NCBI GenBank assembly: GCA_945885545.1
Contig: CAMCYZ010000018.1
Span: 1 to 32,196, forward strand
Direction: 5' to 3'
Source: Spirosoma fluviale
GTDB lineage: Bacteria > Bacteroidota > Bacteroidia > Cytophagales > Spirosomataceae
DNA length: 32,196 nucleotides
Under the pieces are notes generated by a model. It did not search any database and was not told where the DNA came from. It worked only from the letters and a program-made list of their open reading frames with translations. Shown one piece after another: positions 1-7,687 of the stretch. Numbering within the stretch: position 1 is the stretch's first letter; each line of letters starts with the position of its first letter. The translations under genes were made by a program, and so were the position numbers.

Positions 1-626
1 GAATGACTCAAATCCCATAGTACTAGCGAGCCCTTTTGATGAGCCAAGTGGTTAATTTTGTGCATATCATACATGTAGGCACTTTTGAAAACCACATGAG
101 ATAGCGTTAATAAAGCCGTGTTGTGATCTAAGGCATTTTCTATTTCTTCATCTGTAATTCTTTTTTCGTCCTTGCTCTTAATTATAGTGAGCGAATGATT
201 TTTAAATTGTTGTTCAATCAATCCTTGCAAAACATAAATATCCGTTGGGAAATTGAGTGAATCGGTAATGATTCTGGTTTTTGATTCTTGAGTTTTAAGT
301 GCCGCAAAAGCCAATTTGTAAAAATTAATAGAAGTGCTATCACCCACGAATATTTCATCGGGTTGGGCCCCAACCACCTGGGCAATTTTGGCGGCAACCT
401 TGCTGGGTAGCTCCATCCAATGCTCATTCCAACTTCTGATTAAACGCTTCCCCCATTGGTTTTGAGTTAGTTCCGTTATGAGGCCAATGGTTTTTTTTGG
501 TAATCTTCCGAGAGAATTGCCGTCTAAATATATTTCTTCTCCAATCTCGAATTGAGTCCTAAAGGGAGCGAGCTTATCGTTTTTGTCTAGTTCAACAGCT
601 TTTTTCTGCAATTCGTCTTGGTTCAT
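1..626 (-). CDS. kynU: kynureninase, N-terminal part (cut by window edge)
   Basis: PLP enzyme that hydrolyses L-kynurenine (and 3-hydroxykynurenine) to anthranilate (or 3-hydroxyanthranilate) plus alanine, in cytosolic tryptophan catabolism. The frame reads without stops from ATG at 626 to the window edge, about 208 of an expected ~420 residues. It shows the family's opening motif YLDGNSLGRLP near residue 33, the segment VGDSTSINFYKLAFAAL, and LVLWDLSHS at the edge, all typical of KynU. The PLP lysine lies beyond the window. Its start codon overlaps the stop of the upstream SGNH-hydrolase gene by 4 bp (ATGA), so the two are probably translated together. The family assignment is strong; the function of the missing half cannot be checked. 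Confidence 0.9.
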   Translation of the reverse strand, partial: MNQDELQKKAVELDKNDKLAPFRTQFEIGEEIYLDGNSLGRLPKKTIGLITELTQNQWGKRLIRSWNEHWMELPSKVAAKIAQVVGAQPDEIFVGDSTSINFYKLAFAALKTQESKTRIITDSLNFPTDIYVLQGLIEQQFKNHSLTIIKSKDEKRITDEEIENALDHNTALLTLSHVVFKSAYMYDMHKINHLAHQKGSLVLWDLSH

Positions 627-1318
627 GGCTTTAATTTCTTCAAGAGTTCGGGTATTATTTTCTCTGTCCAAAGCTGATACATTTTTCCCGATGGATGCAA
701 GCCATCTTCCGCAATGAGCGATGGGTCTTTGATGGCCTGTCGGGAAATAGGAGTGATGTCTAAAAACAGAATTCCCCTTTTCTCAGTTTCTTCCTTTTTT
801 ACGGCATTGAATAAATCTATTTGTTCGGATATCGACTTTTTAGGACTATTACTTCCAAAAGGCGTAACACCCCAGTCAGGTATAGAAACAACAAAAACAC
901 GGTCTGGTTTATTTCCTGAAAATTCAATGGCAGTTTCTAATAAATCAATGTATTCTTTTCTGAATTCTTTTACACTTCGGCCTCTATATTGGTTATTTAC
1001 ACCAATCAATAAAGAAACCAAGTCATACTTTTTGGTGATGTTTTCTGAAATAATTTTTGCTTTTAGTTCATCGGTGGTCCAACCCGTTTTGGCGATTATT
1101 TGCGGAGGTGAAACCGCAATACCGTTTGAAGTTAAACTTTTGGCCAACTGCATCGGCCATCTTTGGTCCTCATTGACACTTTCGCCAATGGTGTAGCTAT
1201 CGCCCAATGCTAAGTAAGACAAGCCGTTTGTCATGTTGTTTTTTTGATTATCTATTACTTGCGAGGAGCTCTCGCAAGAAAAAAAGAATGAAATTATGAT
1301 TAAAAAGATAGTCCTCAT
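623..1318 (-). CDS. SGNH/GDSL-family hydrolase lipoprotein
   Basis: Predicted envelope esterase or lipase-like hydrolase of 231 residues. A short hydrophobic leader ends in FFFSC, so Cys15 is a likely lipidation site. The SGNH blocks are visible: GDSYT with nucleophile Ser41 (block I), GVNN at 106-109 (block III, oxyanion Asn), and DGLHPSG with Asp205 and His208 (block V). The Gly of block II lies near TGWTTDEL, around residue 79. The substrate is unknown; related proteins deacylate lipids, sugars or thioesters. It overlaps kynU by ATGA, an odd partnership for a surface hydrolase. About 360 bp separates it from the permease start upstream on the same strand, with only a short gap between the two coding regions. 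Confidence 0.85.
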   Translation of the reverse strand: MRTIFLIIISFFFSCESSSQVIDNQKNNMTNGLSYLALGDSYTIGESVNEDQRWPMQLAKSLTSNGIAVSPPQIIAKTGWTTDELKAKIISENITKKYDLVSLLIGVNNQYRGRSVKEFRKEYIDLLETAIEFSGNKPDRVFVVSIPDWGVTPFGSNSPKKSISEQIDLFNAVKKEETEKRGILFLDITPISRQAIKDPSLIAEDGLHPSGKMYQLWTEKIIPELLKKLKP

Positions 1319-1367
1319 TTACGTTGATTTTGTTTTTGAAACAAGTGAATATACTTATCAACATGGT

Positions 1368-2678
1368 TCAAAGGGTATTGTTATTTCTTTTGTTATAAAA
1401 TTCAATTAGGATATAAAGTACAGACAAAACCCCAAGAAAAACGACTAAGCTGGTGATTTCTTTCATGGCCAAATTTGATAAAAACCAAATAATGGAAATA
1501 GCTGCCAAGACAGGAATACCCACTCCGAAAGGTAATCTAAAGCCTTTTGACTTGTCGGTTTCCTTCAATCGGAGTTTGATTGTTGCTGCCACGACACCGA
1601 AATATACCACAAGAAGCGAGGCACTAGCTATGATAGCTAATTGCTTGAAGCCACCAGAAATTGAAAAGACCAAATCTAAGACGGAATAAGTAATAATGGC
1701 AACATAAGGGGTTGCAAATTTTGGGTGAACTTTGGCCATTATTTTTGGCATCCAGCCTTTGTTTGCTCCTGCAAAAATCACCCTAGGATAAGATAAAACC
1801 GAACCACTTAAAGCAGCAAACATAGAGAAAACTGCACCGGCAATCATCAAAGTTGAGCCGAAAGAGCCAATCACTTTGTTGGCCACGGCTGCTAATGGTG
1901 CCTCTTTAAATTTAACCAAATCTGCTCCAAGTACACCCTGAGAAACTGTCTGTATTAAAACATAAAACAAGACCACAGCACCCATGCCCGAAAGAATGCC
2001 CAATGGAACAACTTTTTGCGAATTTTTAAGCTCGCCGCTCACGTTTAATGAGGCCTCGCCTCCTGCAAATGCAAAAAATAGTAATATTGAGGCCTCGCCC
2101 AATTTTGAGATTGTAGGTAGCGAATGCCACTGTAAATTGTCGATTGAAGTGCCCATAAAACCTGCGATAATAAGAATAGTCAGTGGTACTAACTTGATAA
2201 GGGTGTTGATTTTTACCATATTATCGCCATGTTTTACTCCTAAAATATTGACAAAGGTAAAAGAGCCAAAAACTAACAAAAAGAAGATGGCTCTGAAAAA
2301 TATTTCAGATAAAAGAGGTAAATAAATACTCAGCATATCGGCCATGGCGTTGGCTATGGCAGCGTCAGCTAAGATTCCTACAAACCAAAACATGGTATTG
2401 GCCAAAAAACCGGCATAGGGCCCAAAAGCGGCATGGATATAGGCATAGGCTCCTCCGGTAGCGGTTATTTTACTGCCAATTTCTGAAAAACAGAGCATGA
2501 TGAGCATCATTAAGAAGCCGCAAAATAGGTATGCTAAAATACTGGTTTCGCCCAGAAAACTGGCCACAAAGGCTGGTAATACGAAAATTCCTGCACCGAT
2601 GGTACGGTTGAGCGTATTGGCGGCCAAACCAACTACCCCAATTTCTCTGCGAAGGCCTTCATTGTTTGTTGATGACAT
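1368..2678 (-). CDS. APC-superfamily amino acid permease
   Basis: Integral inner-membrane transporter of 436 residues, made almost entirely of hydrophobic segments, about 12 expected. The first helix carries the APC signature TIGAGIFVLP, the broken-helix substrate site, and FFAFAGGEASLNVSGEL resembles the sixth-helix region of the family. The frame is open to a TTG at 2711, but ATG at 2678 (MSSTNNEG) gives a normal short cytoplasmic N-terminus and is preferred. Substrate cannot be read from sequence; amino acid or polyamine uptake or exchange is the family role. The neighbouring kynureninase makes an aromatic amino acid substrate possible, but that is only a guess. Confidence 0.85.
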   Translation of the reverse strand: MSSTNNEGLRREIGVVGLAANTLNRTIGAGIFVLPAFVASFLGETSILAYLFCGFLMMLIMLCFSEIGSKITATGGAYAYIHAAFGPYAGFLANTMFWFVGILADAAIANAMADMLSIYLPLLSEIFFRAIFFLLVFGSFTFVNILGVKHGDNMVKINTLIKLVPLTILIIAGFMGTSIDNLQWHSLPTISKLGEASILLFFAFAGGEASLNVSGELKNSQKVVPLGILSGMGAVVLFYVLIQTVSQGVLGADLVKFKEAPLAAVANKVIGSFGSTLMIAGAVFSMFAALSGSVLSYPRVIFAGANKGWMPKIMAKVHPKFATPYVAIITYSVLDLVFSISGGFKQLAIIASASLLVVYFGVVAATIKLRLKETDKSKGFRLPFGVGIPVLAAISIIWFLSNLAMKEITSLVVFLGVLSVLYILIEFYNKRNNNTL

Positions 2679-2903
2679 TTTTTCTATCCGAAGTTTAGGT
2701 ATGAAAGCCAAAGTACTTCCATATTCAAAGCTAAGCGTTTTCTGGAGAAGAAAAAAGTAATCTATTGCGATTTCGAGATTTCTTTCGCATTAAAATAGTC
2801 TAAGGGTTTTATCTGATTTTTTGAAAGGGAACCAAAAGAATTCTCGGCTTCTTCACAGTAACGCAAAAAATATTTATGTTTTAAACTTCAATTAATCAAA
2901 GTT

Positions 2904-3028
2904 TCAGGCCAATTTTTGTAATGACTCTTCTATTGCTCTAAGTGTGTTTTTAATTAATGGCAATTTAGATTTTTTGGAGTTGAAAAATCAATTTCATCGA
3001 AATATTTGCCTTCCTTAAAATCAATATT
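2904..3028 (-). pseudogene. coding remnant downstream of the HEPN relic
   Basis: Directly after the HEPN stop at 3029-3031 the same frame continues as NIDFKEGKYFDEIDFSTPKN, then a frame change gives KLPLIKNTLRAIEESLQKLA ending at a TGA (2904-2906). Composition looks protein-like in both pieces, so this may be a third decayed gene or domain joined by a frameshift. No family was recognised. It may equally be chance reading of AT-rich DNA. Confidence 0.3.
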
Positions 3029-3418
3029 TCAAGTCAATTTTGCCAAATATTCTTTTGTTATCAAATAAAATTCTTTAGCATTCTCGACAAGAATTTGTGC
3101 TTCCTCTTCTGTGATTATTGCCTCGAAATCATAGTCTGCCTCCTGCCTTAGGTTAAATGCATCTCTTTCCCAATTTGATGTTTTTTTTGGCATAATTCCG
3201 CTCTTAACAAATAATTCTTCATACTTTACAAGAGTTCATTTTTGGCTTTTGGCATGCACATTTTGAGTAAAAAGTAGTGCATTCATGCAATAAAACATAG
3301 AATAGAAAGCTCGGTTGATTGTACCTAAGGTAAAACCTCCAAGTAAATTATATTCTGAATTTTCTAAAGTAAATTCGGCGTATTCAAGGGCCTTCTGCGA
3401 TTCTGGGTAATGCGTCAT
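3029..3418 (-). pseudogene. HEPN-domain protein (toxin half of MNT-HEPN), nonsense-broken
   Basis: A 129-codon frame with one internal TGA at 3236-3238 (codon 61). The first part reads ALEYAEFTLENSEYN and later NRAFYSMFYCMNALLF, the helical core typical of HEPN proteins. After the stop the same frame continues with LVKYEELFVKSGIMPKK and ends normally at 3029, giving the usual HEPN length of about 130. Families often have a His-Lys-Gly-like segment where this copy reads SQK-stop, so Gly (GGA) to TGA is the simplest explanation. The start overlaps the upstream nucleotidyltransferase stop by ATGA, the classic MNT-HEPN operon arrangement. In intact systems HEPN acts as an RNase toxin and MNT as its AMPylating antitoxin. 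This copy should be inactive unless read through. Confidence 0.75.
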
Positions 3419-3738
3419 ATTTGAATTCCTTCTTTTCGAATTTCTTGAAATACTGGCAATTTCGACGATTTAAATCTCTTTTTAGAAATAGGAAATACGG
3501 ATATAAGCTCACTATATTTTAAGCCTAATTCAGAACTAACTGAAGAAATTTTAAATATTTCTGCAGAACCTCTTGTATTAGGATTTTTCAAAACTACCGC
3601 AAAATCAATATCAGATTATTCCTTGAAGTCTCCTTTAGCATGGGAACCAAATAAAACCAAGGCAGACAATTCCTCACCATAAAGCTTTTGTAGTTCAGCT
3701 TTAAATTCAGCGGCAATTTGTTGAACTATTGGTGACAT
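3415..3738 (-). pseudogene. MNT-type nucleotidyltransferase (antitoxin half), nonsense-broken
   Basis: A 107-codon frame from ATG at 3738 to TGA at 3415-3417, interrupted by one TAA at 3616-3618 (codon 41). Before the stop is LVLFGSHAKGDFKE and after it SDIDFAVVLKN, together the GSxxxG...DxD signature of minimal nucleotidyltransferases; the stop sits immediately before the catalytic SDID. A single G to T change (GAA to TAA) would explain it. The rest of the frame is clean and ends in the ATGA overlap with the HEPN relic. In intact pairs this protein transfers AMP onto the HEPN toxin and neutralises it. No good in-frame restart is visible after the stop. Confidence 0.75.
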
Positions 3739-3852
3739 TTTATTCCCTTTTTCGATATTATGAACAATTATTTCGAAGAAATATCATTTTAATTCATTAA
3801 ATATCAAATGTATAATATTTTAAGATTAAATTTTGTCATATCATAAAAAACA

Positions 3853-6525
3853 TCATCCCAATTTTACCAAAGCCTCCTCAATTGCTTTAATCTTAGCATC
3901 TGCATCAACGAGTTTATCTCTTTCTCTTTGAACCAAGTCAGGTGCTGCGTTGGCTACAAATCGCTCGTTAGCGAGTTTTGCTTCTACTGATTTTTTGAAG
4001 CCTTGGGTGTATTCCAGCTCTTTTTTAAGATTTTCAATTTCGGCAGCTACATCCAAGTTTTCGCCCAAATCAATGCCAAATTCATCACCTTTTATCACCA
4101 AACTCATACCTTTTACAGAAGTACTCACAAAAGTGATTTCTGATAGGTTGGCCATTTTTTTTGCTAAATCTACGAGATGAGCATATTTGGCCGCGTCTTG
4201 GGTATTGATGCTCAATGGCAAGGCCTCTTTTGGCGACATTTGTTTTGATTGGCGGGTATTTCTTACCCACGAAACGAACTCAAACAAGATTTCGAAATCG
4301 GCCAATATTTTGCTATCTACTTCCCCACCTTTCGGGAATTCTTGAATACAAATGGAGTCATTCTCGGTTCTTTGTTGAATATTTTGCCAGATTTCTTCTG
4401 AAATAAACGGTGTCCACGGATGCACCAAACGCATCAATTCCTCGAAGAATTCGAGAGTAGCATCGTATGTTTCTTGTTCTATTGGCAAGCTTTGGCCGTC
4501 CACATAAGCCGGCTTTATCATTTCGAGATATTGCGAGCAGAAGTCGTTCCATATTAAGTTGTAAGTCACCAAAAGGGCATCTGACATACGGAATTTGTCG
4601 TAGTGGTCGAGTGCCTCGGCGATGGCGGCGTTGAGTTTTGCTCTAAACCAGTCAACTGCAACTTTATTTCCTTGACTTTCAAGCGGTGTTCCCTGAGCGG
4701 AGCCGAAGGGAGAAGCCACGTTCCAACCTTTCACCAATCTGAATGCATTCCACATTTTGTTGGAGAAATTTCGGCCTTGTTCTACCAGTTTTTCGTCGTA
4801 AGGGAGGTCGTTGCCTGCTGGCGAACTGAAAAGCATTCCTGTACGCACTCCATCGGCTCCAAATTTATCAATCAAATCCAAAGGGTCTGGCGAATTACCC
4901 AAAGATTTTGACATTTTTCGACCTTGTTTATCTCTTACGATCCCGGTTAAGTAAACGTTTTTGAACGGAAATGTGCCTTTGTATTCGTATCCAGCAATAA
5001 CCATTCTTGCCACCCAGAAAAATAAAATTTCGGGTGCAGTTACTAAGTCGTTGGTTGGGTAATAATAGTTGATATCTTCGTTTTCAGGATTTTTAAAACC
5101 ATCAAAAACCGAAATTGGCCACAACCAAGAGCTAAACCAAGTGTCCAACACGTCTTCGTCTTGGGTAAAGTCAGCGGAGGTAACATTTTTGCCTTGTTGG
5201 GTATTGGCTATTTCAACAGCAGCTTCTATTGATTTGGCAACGATACAAGTACCATCGGCCAAATAGTAGGCCGGAATACGATGTCCCCACCACAATTGAC
5301 GGCTGATGCACCAGTCGCGAACGTTTTCCATCCAGTGGTTGTATGTATTCTTGAATTTTGGCGGAATGAGCTGAATAGTGTCATTCATCACGTTTTCGTG
5401 AGCTGGCTTACTCAAACGCTCCATTTTCAAAAACCACTGTAAAGAGATTTTTGGCTCAATAACGGCTCCGGTTCTTTCAGAAGTGCCTACGTTTGATTTA
5501 TATTCTTCTACTTTCACCAAATTGCCAGATTCCTCCAGCATTTTAATGATTTTTTTACGGGCAATAAATCTATCTTCACCAACTAAAATCTGTGCTTTTT
5601 CATTAAGTTTTCCGTCATCAGTAAGGATGTCAATTACTTCCAACTTGTGTTTTTCGCCAAGAGCAAAGTCGTTTTGGTCATGGGCAGGAGTTACTTTCAA
5701 ACAGCCCGTTCCAAATTCCATCTCCACATATTCGTCGGCAATGATGCTGATTTCTCTGTCGATTAACGGAATTCTTACTTTTTTGCCTATTAGGTTTTTA
5801 TATCTTTCATCATCAGGATGCACACAAATGGCTGAGTCTGCCATAATGGTTTCTGGACGTGTGGTTGCGATAATAATGCCTCTCGACTCCGCTCGAGGTG
5901 ATATTTCGACAAAGTTATATTTGATGTGCACCAATTTTGAAGGCATTTCTTTGGTGATAACCTCTTCGTCAGAAACCGTTGTTTTGGCTTGGGGATCCCA
6001 GTTTACCATTCGGTAACCTCTGTAAATATCACCTTTTTGGTGTAAATCCACGAAGACGTCGATTACGGCATCATAAAGGCTATCTTCCATCGTGAATCGG
6101 GTTCTATCCCAGTCGCACGAAGCACCAATTTTACGCAATTGTTTCAGGATAATTCCACCGTATTTTTCGGTCCATTCCCAGCAATATTTCAGGAATTCGT
6201 CTCTAGTCAAATCTGCTTTGTTGATGCCTTGCTCTTTGAGCATAGCCACCACTTTTGCTTCCGTTGCTATCGAAGCGTGGTCTGTTCCAGGAACCCAACA
6301 AGCTTCTTTTCCTTCCATTCGAGCCTTGCGGATCAGTACATCTTGTATGGTATTGTTGAGCATGTGTCCCATGTGCAACACGCCTGTTACGTTGGGCGGC
6401 GGAATGACGATGGTGTAAGGTTCTTTGTCTTTGTTGGGCGTGGATTTGAAGAATTTATTTTTTTCCCAATAAGCATACCACTTATCTTCTATTTCTTTCG
6501 GACTATATGTTTTTGAAATTTCCAT
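3853..6525 (-). CDS. valS: valyl-tRNA synthetase
   Basis: Class I aminoacyl-tRNA synthetase charging tRNA-Val with valine, cytosolic and essential. The 890-residue frame is normal in length. Visible: PPPNVTGVLHMGH with the HIGH-type motif HMGH at 51-54, the editing (CP1) domain with ATTRPET, GRKMSKS with KMSKS at 537-541, an anticodon-binding domain, and a C-terminal charged coiled coil. Two segments look foreign: SPRAESRG near residue 210 in the editing domain and SPFGSAQGTPLESQG near residue 605, just before the anticodon-binding domain. Both are encoded by REP-like palindromes listed separately. The frame stays open, so the protein is probably functional with two small extra loops. A TATTTTTG box (6561-6568, minus) about 36 bp upstream may be its -7 element. 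Confidence 0.97.
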   Translation of the reverse strand: MEISKTYSPKEIEDKWYAYWEKNKFFKSTPNKDKEPYTIVIPPPNVTGVLHMGHMLNNTIQDVLIRKARMEGKEACWVPGTDHASIATEAKVVAMLKEQGINKADLTRDEFLKYCWEWTEKYGGIILKQLRKIGASCDWDRTRFTMEDSLYDAVIDVFVDLHQKGDIYRGYRMVNWDPQAKTTVSDEEVITKEMPSKLVHIKYNFVEISPRAESRGIIIATTRPETIMADSAICVHPDDERYKNLIGKKVRIPLIDREISIIADEYVEMEFGTGCLKVTPAHDQNDFALGEKHKLEVIDILTDDGKLNEKAQILVGEDRFIARKKIIKMLEESGNLVKVEEYKSNVGTSERTGAVIEPKISLQWFLKMERLSKPAHENVMNDTIQLIPPKFKNTYNHWMENVRDWCISRQLWWGHRIPAYYLADGTCIVAKSIEAAVEIANTQQGKNVTSADFTQDEDVLDTWFSSWLWPISVFDGFKNPENEDINYYYPTNDLVTAPEILFFWVARMVIAGYEYKGTFPFKNVYLTGIVRDKQGRKMSKSLGNSPDPLDLIDKFGADGVRTGMLFSSPAGNDLPYDEKLVEQGRNFSNKMWNAFRLVKGWNVASPFGSAQGTPLESQGNKVAVDWFRAKLNAAIAEALDHYDKFRMSDALLVTYNLIWNDFCSQYLEMIKPAYVDGQSLPIEQETYDATLEFFEELMRLVHPWTPFISEEIWQNIQQRTENDSICIQEFPKGGEVDSKILADFEILFEFVSWVRNTRQSKQMSPKEALPLSINTQDAAKYAHLVDLAKKMANLSEITFVSTSVKGMSLVIKGDEFGIDLGENLDVAAEIENLKKELEYTQGFKKSVEAKLANERFVANAAPDLVQRERDKLVDADAKIKAIEEALVKLG
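4691..4710 (-). repeat. REP-like palindrome inside valS, copy A
   Basis: On the minus strand this reads CCCTTCGGCTCCGCTCAGGG: outer arms CCCT/AGGG around a core TCGGCTCCGCTC. It is translated in frame as part of SPFGSAQG in ValS. A second small inverted repeat, CTTGA-aag-TCAAG, lies beside it at 4671-4683 and may belong to the same element. The core matches copy B at 5879-5898 except for one G/A. Confidence 0.65.
5879..5898 (+). repeat. REP-like palindrome inside valS, copy B
   Basis: Plus strand reads CCTCTCGACTCCGCTCGAGG: outer arms CCTC/GAGG around core TCGACTCCGCTC. It is the same core as copy A in the opposite orientation, with both outer arms changed so pairing is kept. It is translated on the minus strand as PRAESRG within the ValS editing domain. 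Confidence 0.6.
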
Positions 6526-6721
6526 TTGTTGAATTCGCTGAACCTAAAATTAATAATGTGCAAAAATAAGGAATTAGTGTCAGAAAATTGATGTGGGGGA
6601 ATTGTAAGTTTGTGAGGTTACAAACTTTAGCGGGTTTAGAATCTTTGGCAATCGAGAATATTTTGACAATTAATCAATTTGCTCGTTTTTCTTTTAAACT
6701 TCTATAGAAACAATACTGATT

Positions 6722-6877
6722 TTGGAAAATAAACTAAAAATTTCAAAATATAAAAATTGGGATGAAGTCCCCAAAAACAACCTTGCTTTTTGGTTAGAAA
6801 AAACTCCTAATGAAAGGCTTCTAGCTACAAAAGAGCTCAACCGATTAGCGAAGGATTTGTTTTCATCTAAGCCCTAA
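6722..6877 (+). CDS. small protein paired with a nucleotidyltransferase relic
   Basis: A 51-codon frame from TTG (6722) to TAA (6875), or slightly longer if an upstream ATT or CTG is used; no ATG exists. The peptide contains YKNWDEVPKNNLAFWLEKTP and ERLLATKELNRLAKDLF. The pattern aromatic-W-L-x-x-T/P-x-E-R followed by a helix resembles short partner proteins encoded just before AbiEii/DUF-type nucleotidyltransferases. The following frame, without a shift, runs directly into the nucleotidyltransferase relic. Since the partner is broken and no normal start is visible, this may be a relic too. Family link is inference. Confidence 0.4.
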   Translation: MENKLKISKYKNWDEVPKNNLAFWLEKTPNERLLATKELNRLAKDLFSSKP

Positions 6878-7114
6878 AACCAATCGAAAACCATAAAAGA
6901 CGAAGATCTAAGTTTCGTTCAATTGCTCTACTAACATGAGGTTTAATATACAGTACTTGAAGGTTTTGCAGTGATTATACATGGGTTTGTTAGAACTACA
7001 GTTGATACAGATATATTGATAAATACAACTGAAGAAAATGCAGACAAAATGCTGTTTTATCTTGGCCCTGGTATCAGTGTAGATGGACGAGGATTTGTTT
7101 GCGTGTTTCTTTGA
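6878..7114 (+). pseudogene. nucleotidyltransferase relic (AbiEii/DUF-type, toxin-antitoxin-like)
   Basis: Reading from about 6893, the frame gives DEDLSFVQLLY, then TAA (6932-6934), HEV, TAA (6944-6946), and then YTVLEGFAVIIHGFVRTT followed by VDTDILINTTEENADKML before a TGA at 7112. This matches the opening of nucleotidyltransferases that read roughly KYxVxGGxAVxxHGxxRxTxDxDIxxxxTxEN, including the DxD metal site. The first Gly of the GG pair is Glu here, two stops interrupt the start, and the protein ends after about 70 residues instead of 150-250. A decayed gene is the clear reading. Confidence 0.65.
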
Positions 7115-7126
7115 AGATTTGTCTAT

Positions 7127-7162
7127 AAAAAAAGCAGTCAATGGAAGTTGACTGCTTTTTTT
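7127..7162. terminator. bidirectional rho-independent terminator
   Basis: Perfect 8-bp stem GCAGTCAA / TTGACTGC with a 6-base loop, flanked by seven A on the left and seven T on the right. It can end transcripts from both sides: the relic at 6878-7114 (plus) and the hypothetical gene at 7184-7567 (minus). Confidence 0.85.
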
Positions 7163-7183
7163 AATGTTTCAGAAATTTCTTTT

Positions 7184-7567
7184 CTACATATTTCTACCCA
7201 AAAAGACATTAAATTCTTCTTTGAGTTCAGCAAAAATTTCTATAAAAATTGTCATTTTATCTCTAATACTGGTATCTTCCACCGTTTTGCGGTGGTCTAC
7301 TGCCACTGGGTTTTTCTTAATTTCCTCTTCCATTTCTTTTTCAGAACCATGAATGTAATGCTTTAGATTATCAATTTCATTTTTTTGAATGATGAATTTA
7401 TTCTGAAACTTCTCCACTTCTTTCTTAATTTCGATAGAGCTGTTTTTGGCACTTACTTCGGCCAGTCTGCTTTTAAAAATGACTAACTCGTCGGTATAAA
7501 AATCCAATGCCTTTAGCCATTCAACATGATCCGCGTGTAGGTCAAAAAAATATGTTTTGGTTTCCAT
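7184..7567 (-). CDS. hypothetical coiled-coil protein
   Basis: 127 residues, no signal peptide or membrane segment. The N-terminus METKTYFFDLHADHVEWLKAL is followed by a long charged helix region (about residues 28-95) rich in Lys and Glu with heptad-like spacing, so a coiled coil or helical bundle is likely. No catalytic motif and no family recognised with certainty. The gene ends at a strong terminator and starts 6 bp after a 10-bp perfect inverted repeat (7573-7601), so it appears to be a single-gene unit. Its start ATG at 7567 is the first available. Function unknown. Confidence 0.7.
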   Translation of the reverse strand: METKTYFFDLHADHVEWLKALDFYTDELVIFKSRLAEVSAKNSSIEIKKEVEKFQNKFIIQKNEIDNLKHYIHGSEKEMEEEIKKNPVAVDHRKTVEDTSIRDKMTIFIEIFAELKEEFNVFLGRNM

Positions 7568-7572
7568 TATTG

Positions 7573-7601
7573 TACTTGTTTTTGTTTATTCAAAACAAGT
7601 A
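7573..7601. promoter_or_regulatory. 10-bp inverted repeat next to the start codon
   Basis: TACTTGTTTT and AAAACAAGTA form a perfect 10-bp inverted repeat with a 9-base centre, ending five bases before the ATG of the gene at 7567. It lacks a T-run on the minus strand, so an operator or a leader hairpin is more likely than a terminator of the GH32 gene. Confidence 0.4.
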
Positions 7602-7687
7602 AAAATAAGATTGGAAAATAATGAGAACAGTCATTATAGAGCATAAATAATATCAGTATTCTCTATTTTTAAAAATGAATATTGCCA

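Noticed and set aside
2679-2711. TTG starts for the permease (2711), ribD (19893), typA (22785) and toxin-antitoxin antitoxin (20292)
   Set aside because: Each has a normal ATG downstream giving the family-typical N-terminus, and the antitoxin TTG lies inside a -7 box.
3029-3738. Stop-codon recoding or readthrough in the MNT-HEPN genes
   Set aside because: Three different relics in the window use TAA and TGA stops and no reassignment pattern appears in the housekeeping genes, so decay is simpler.
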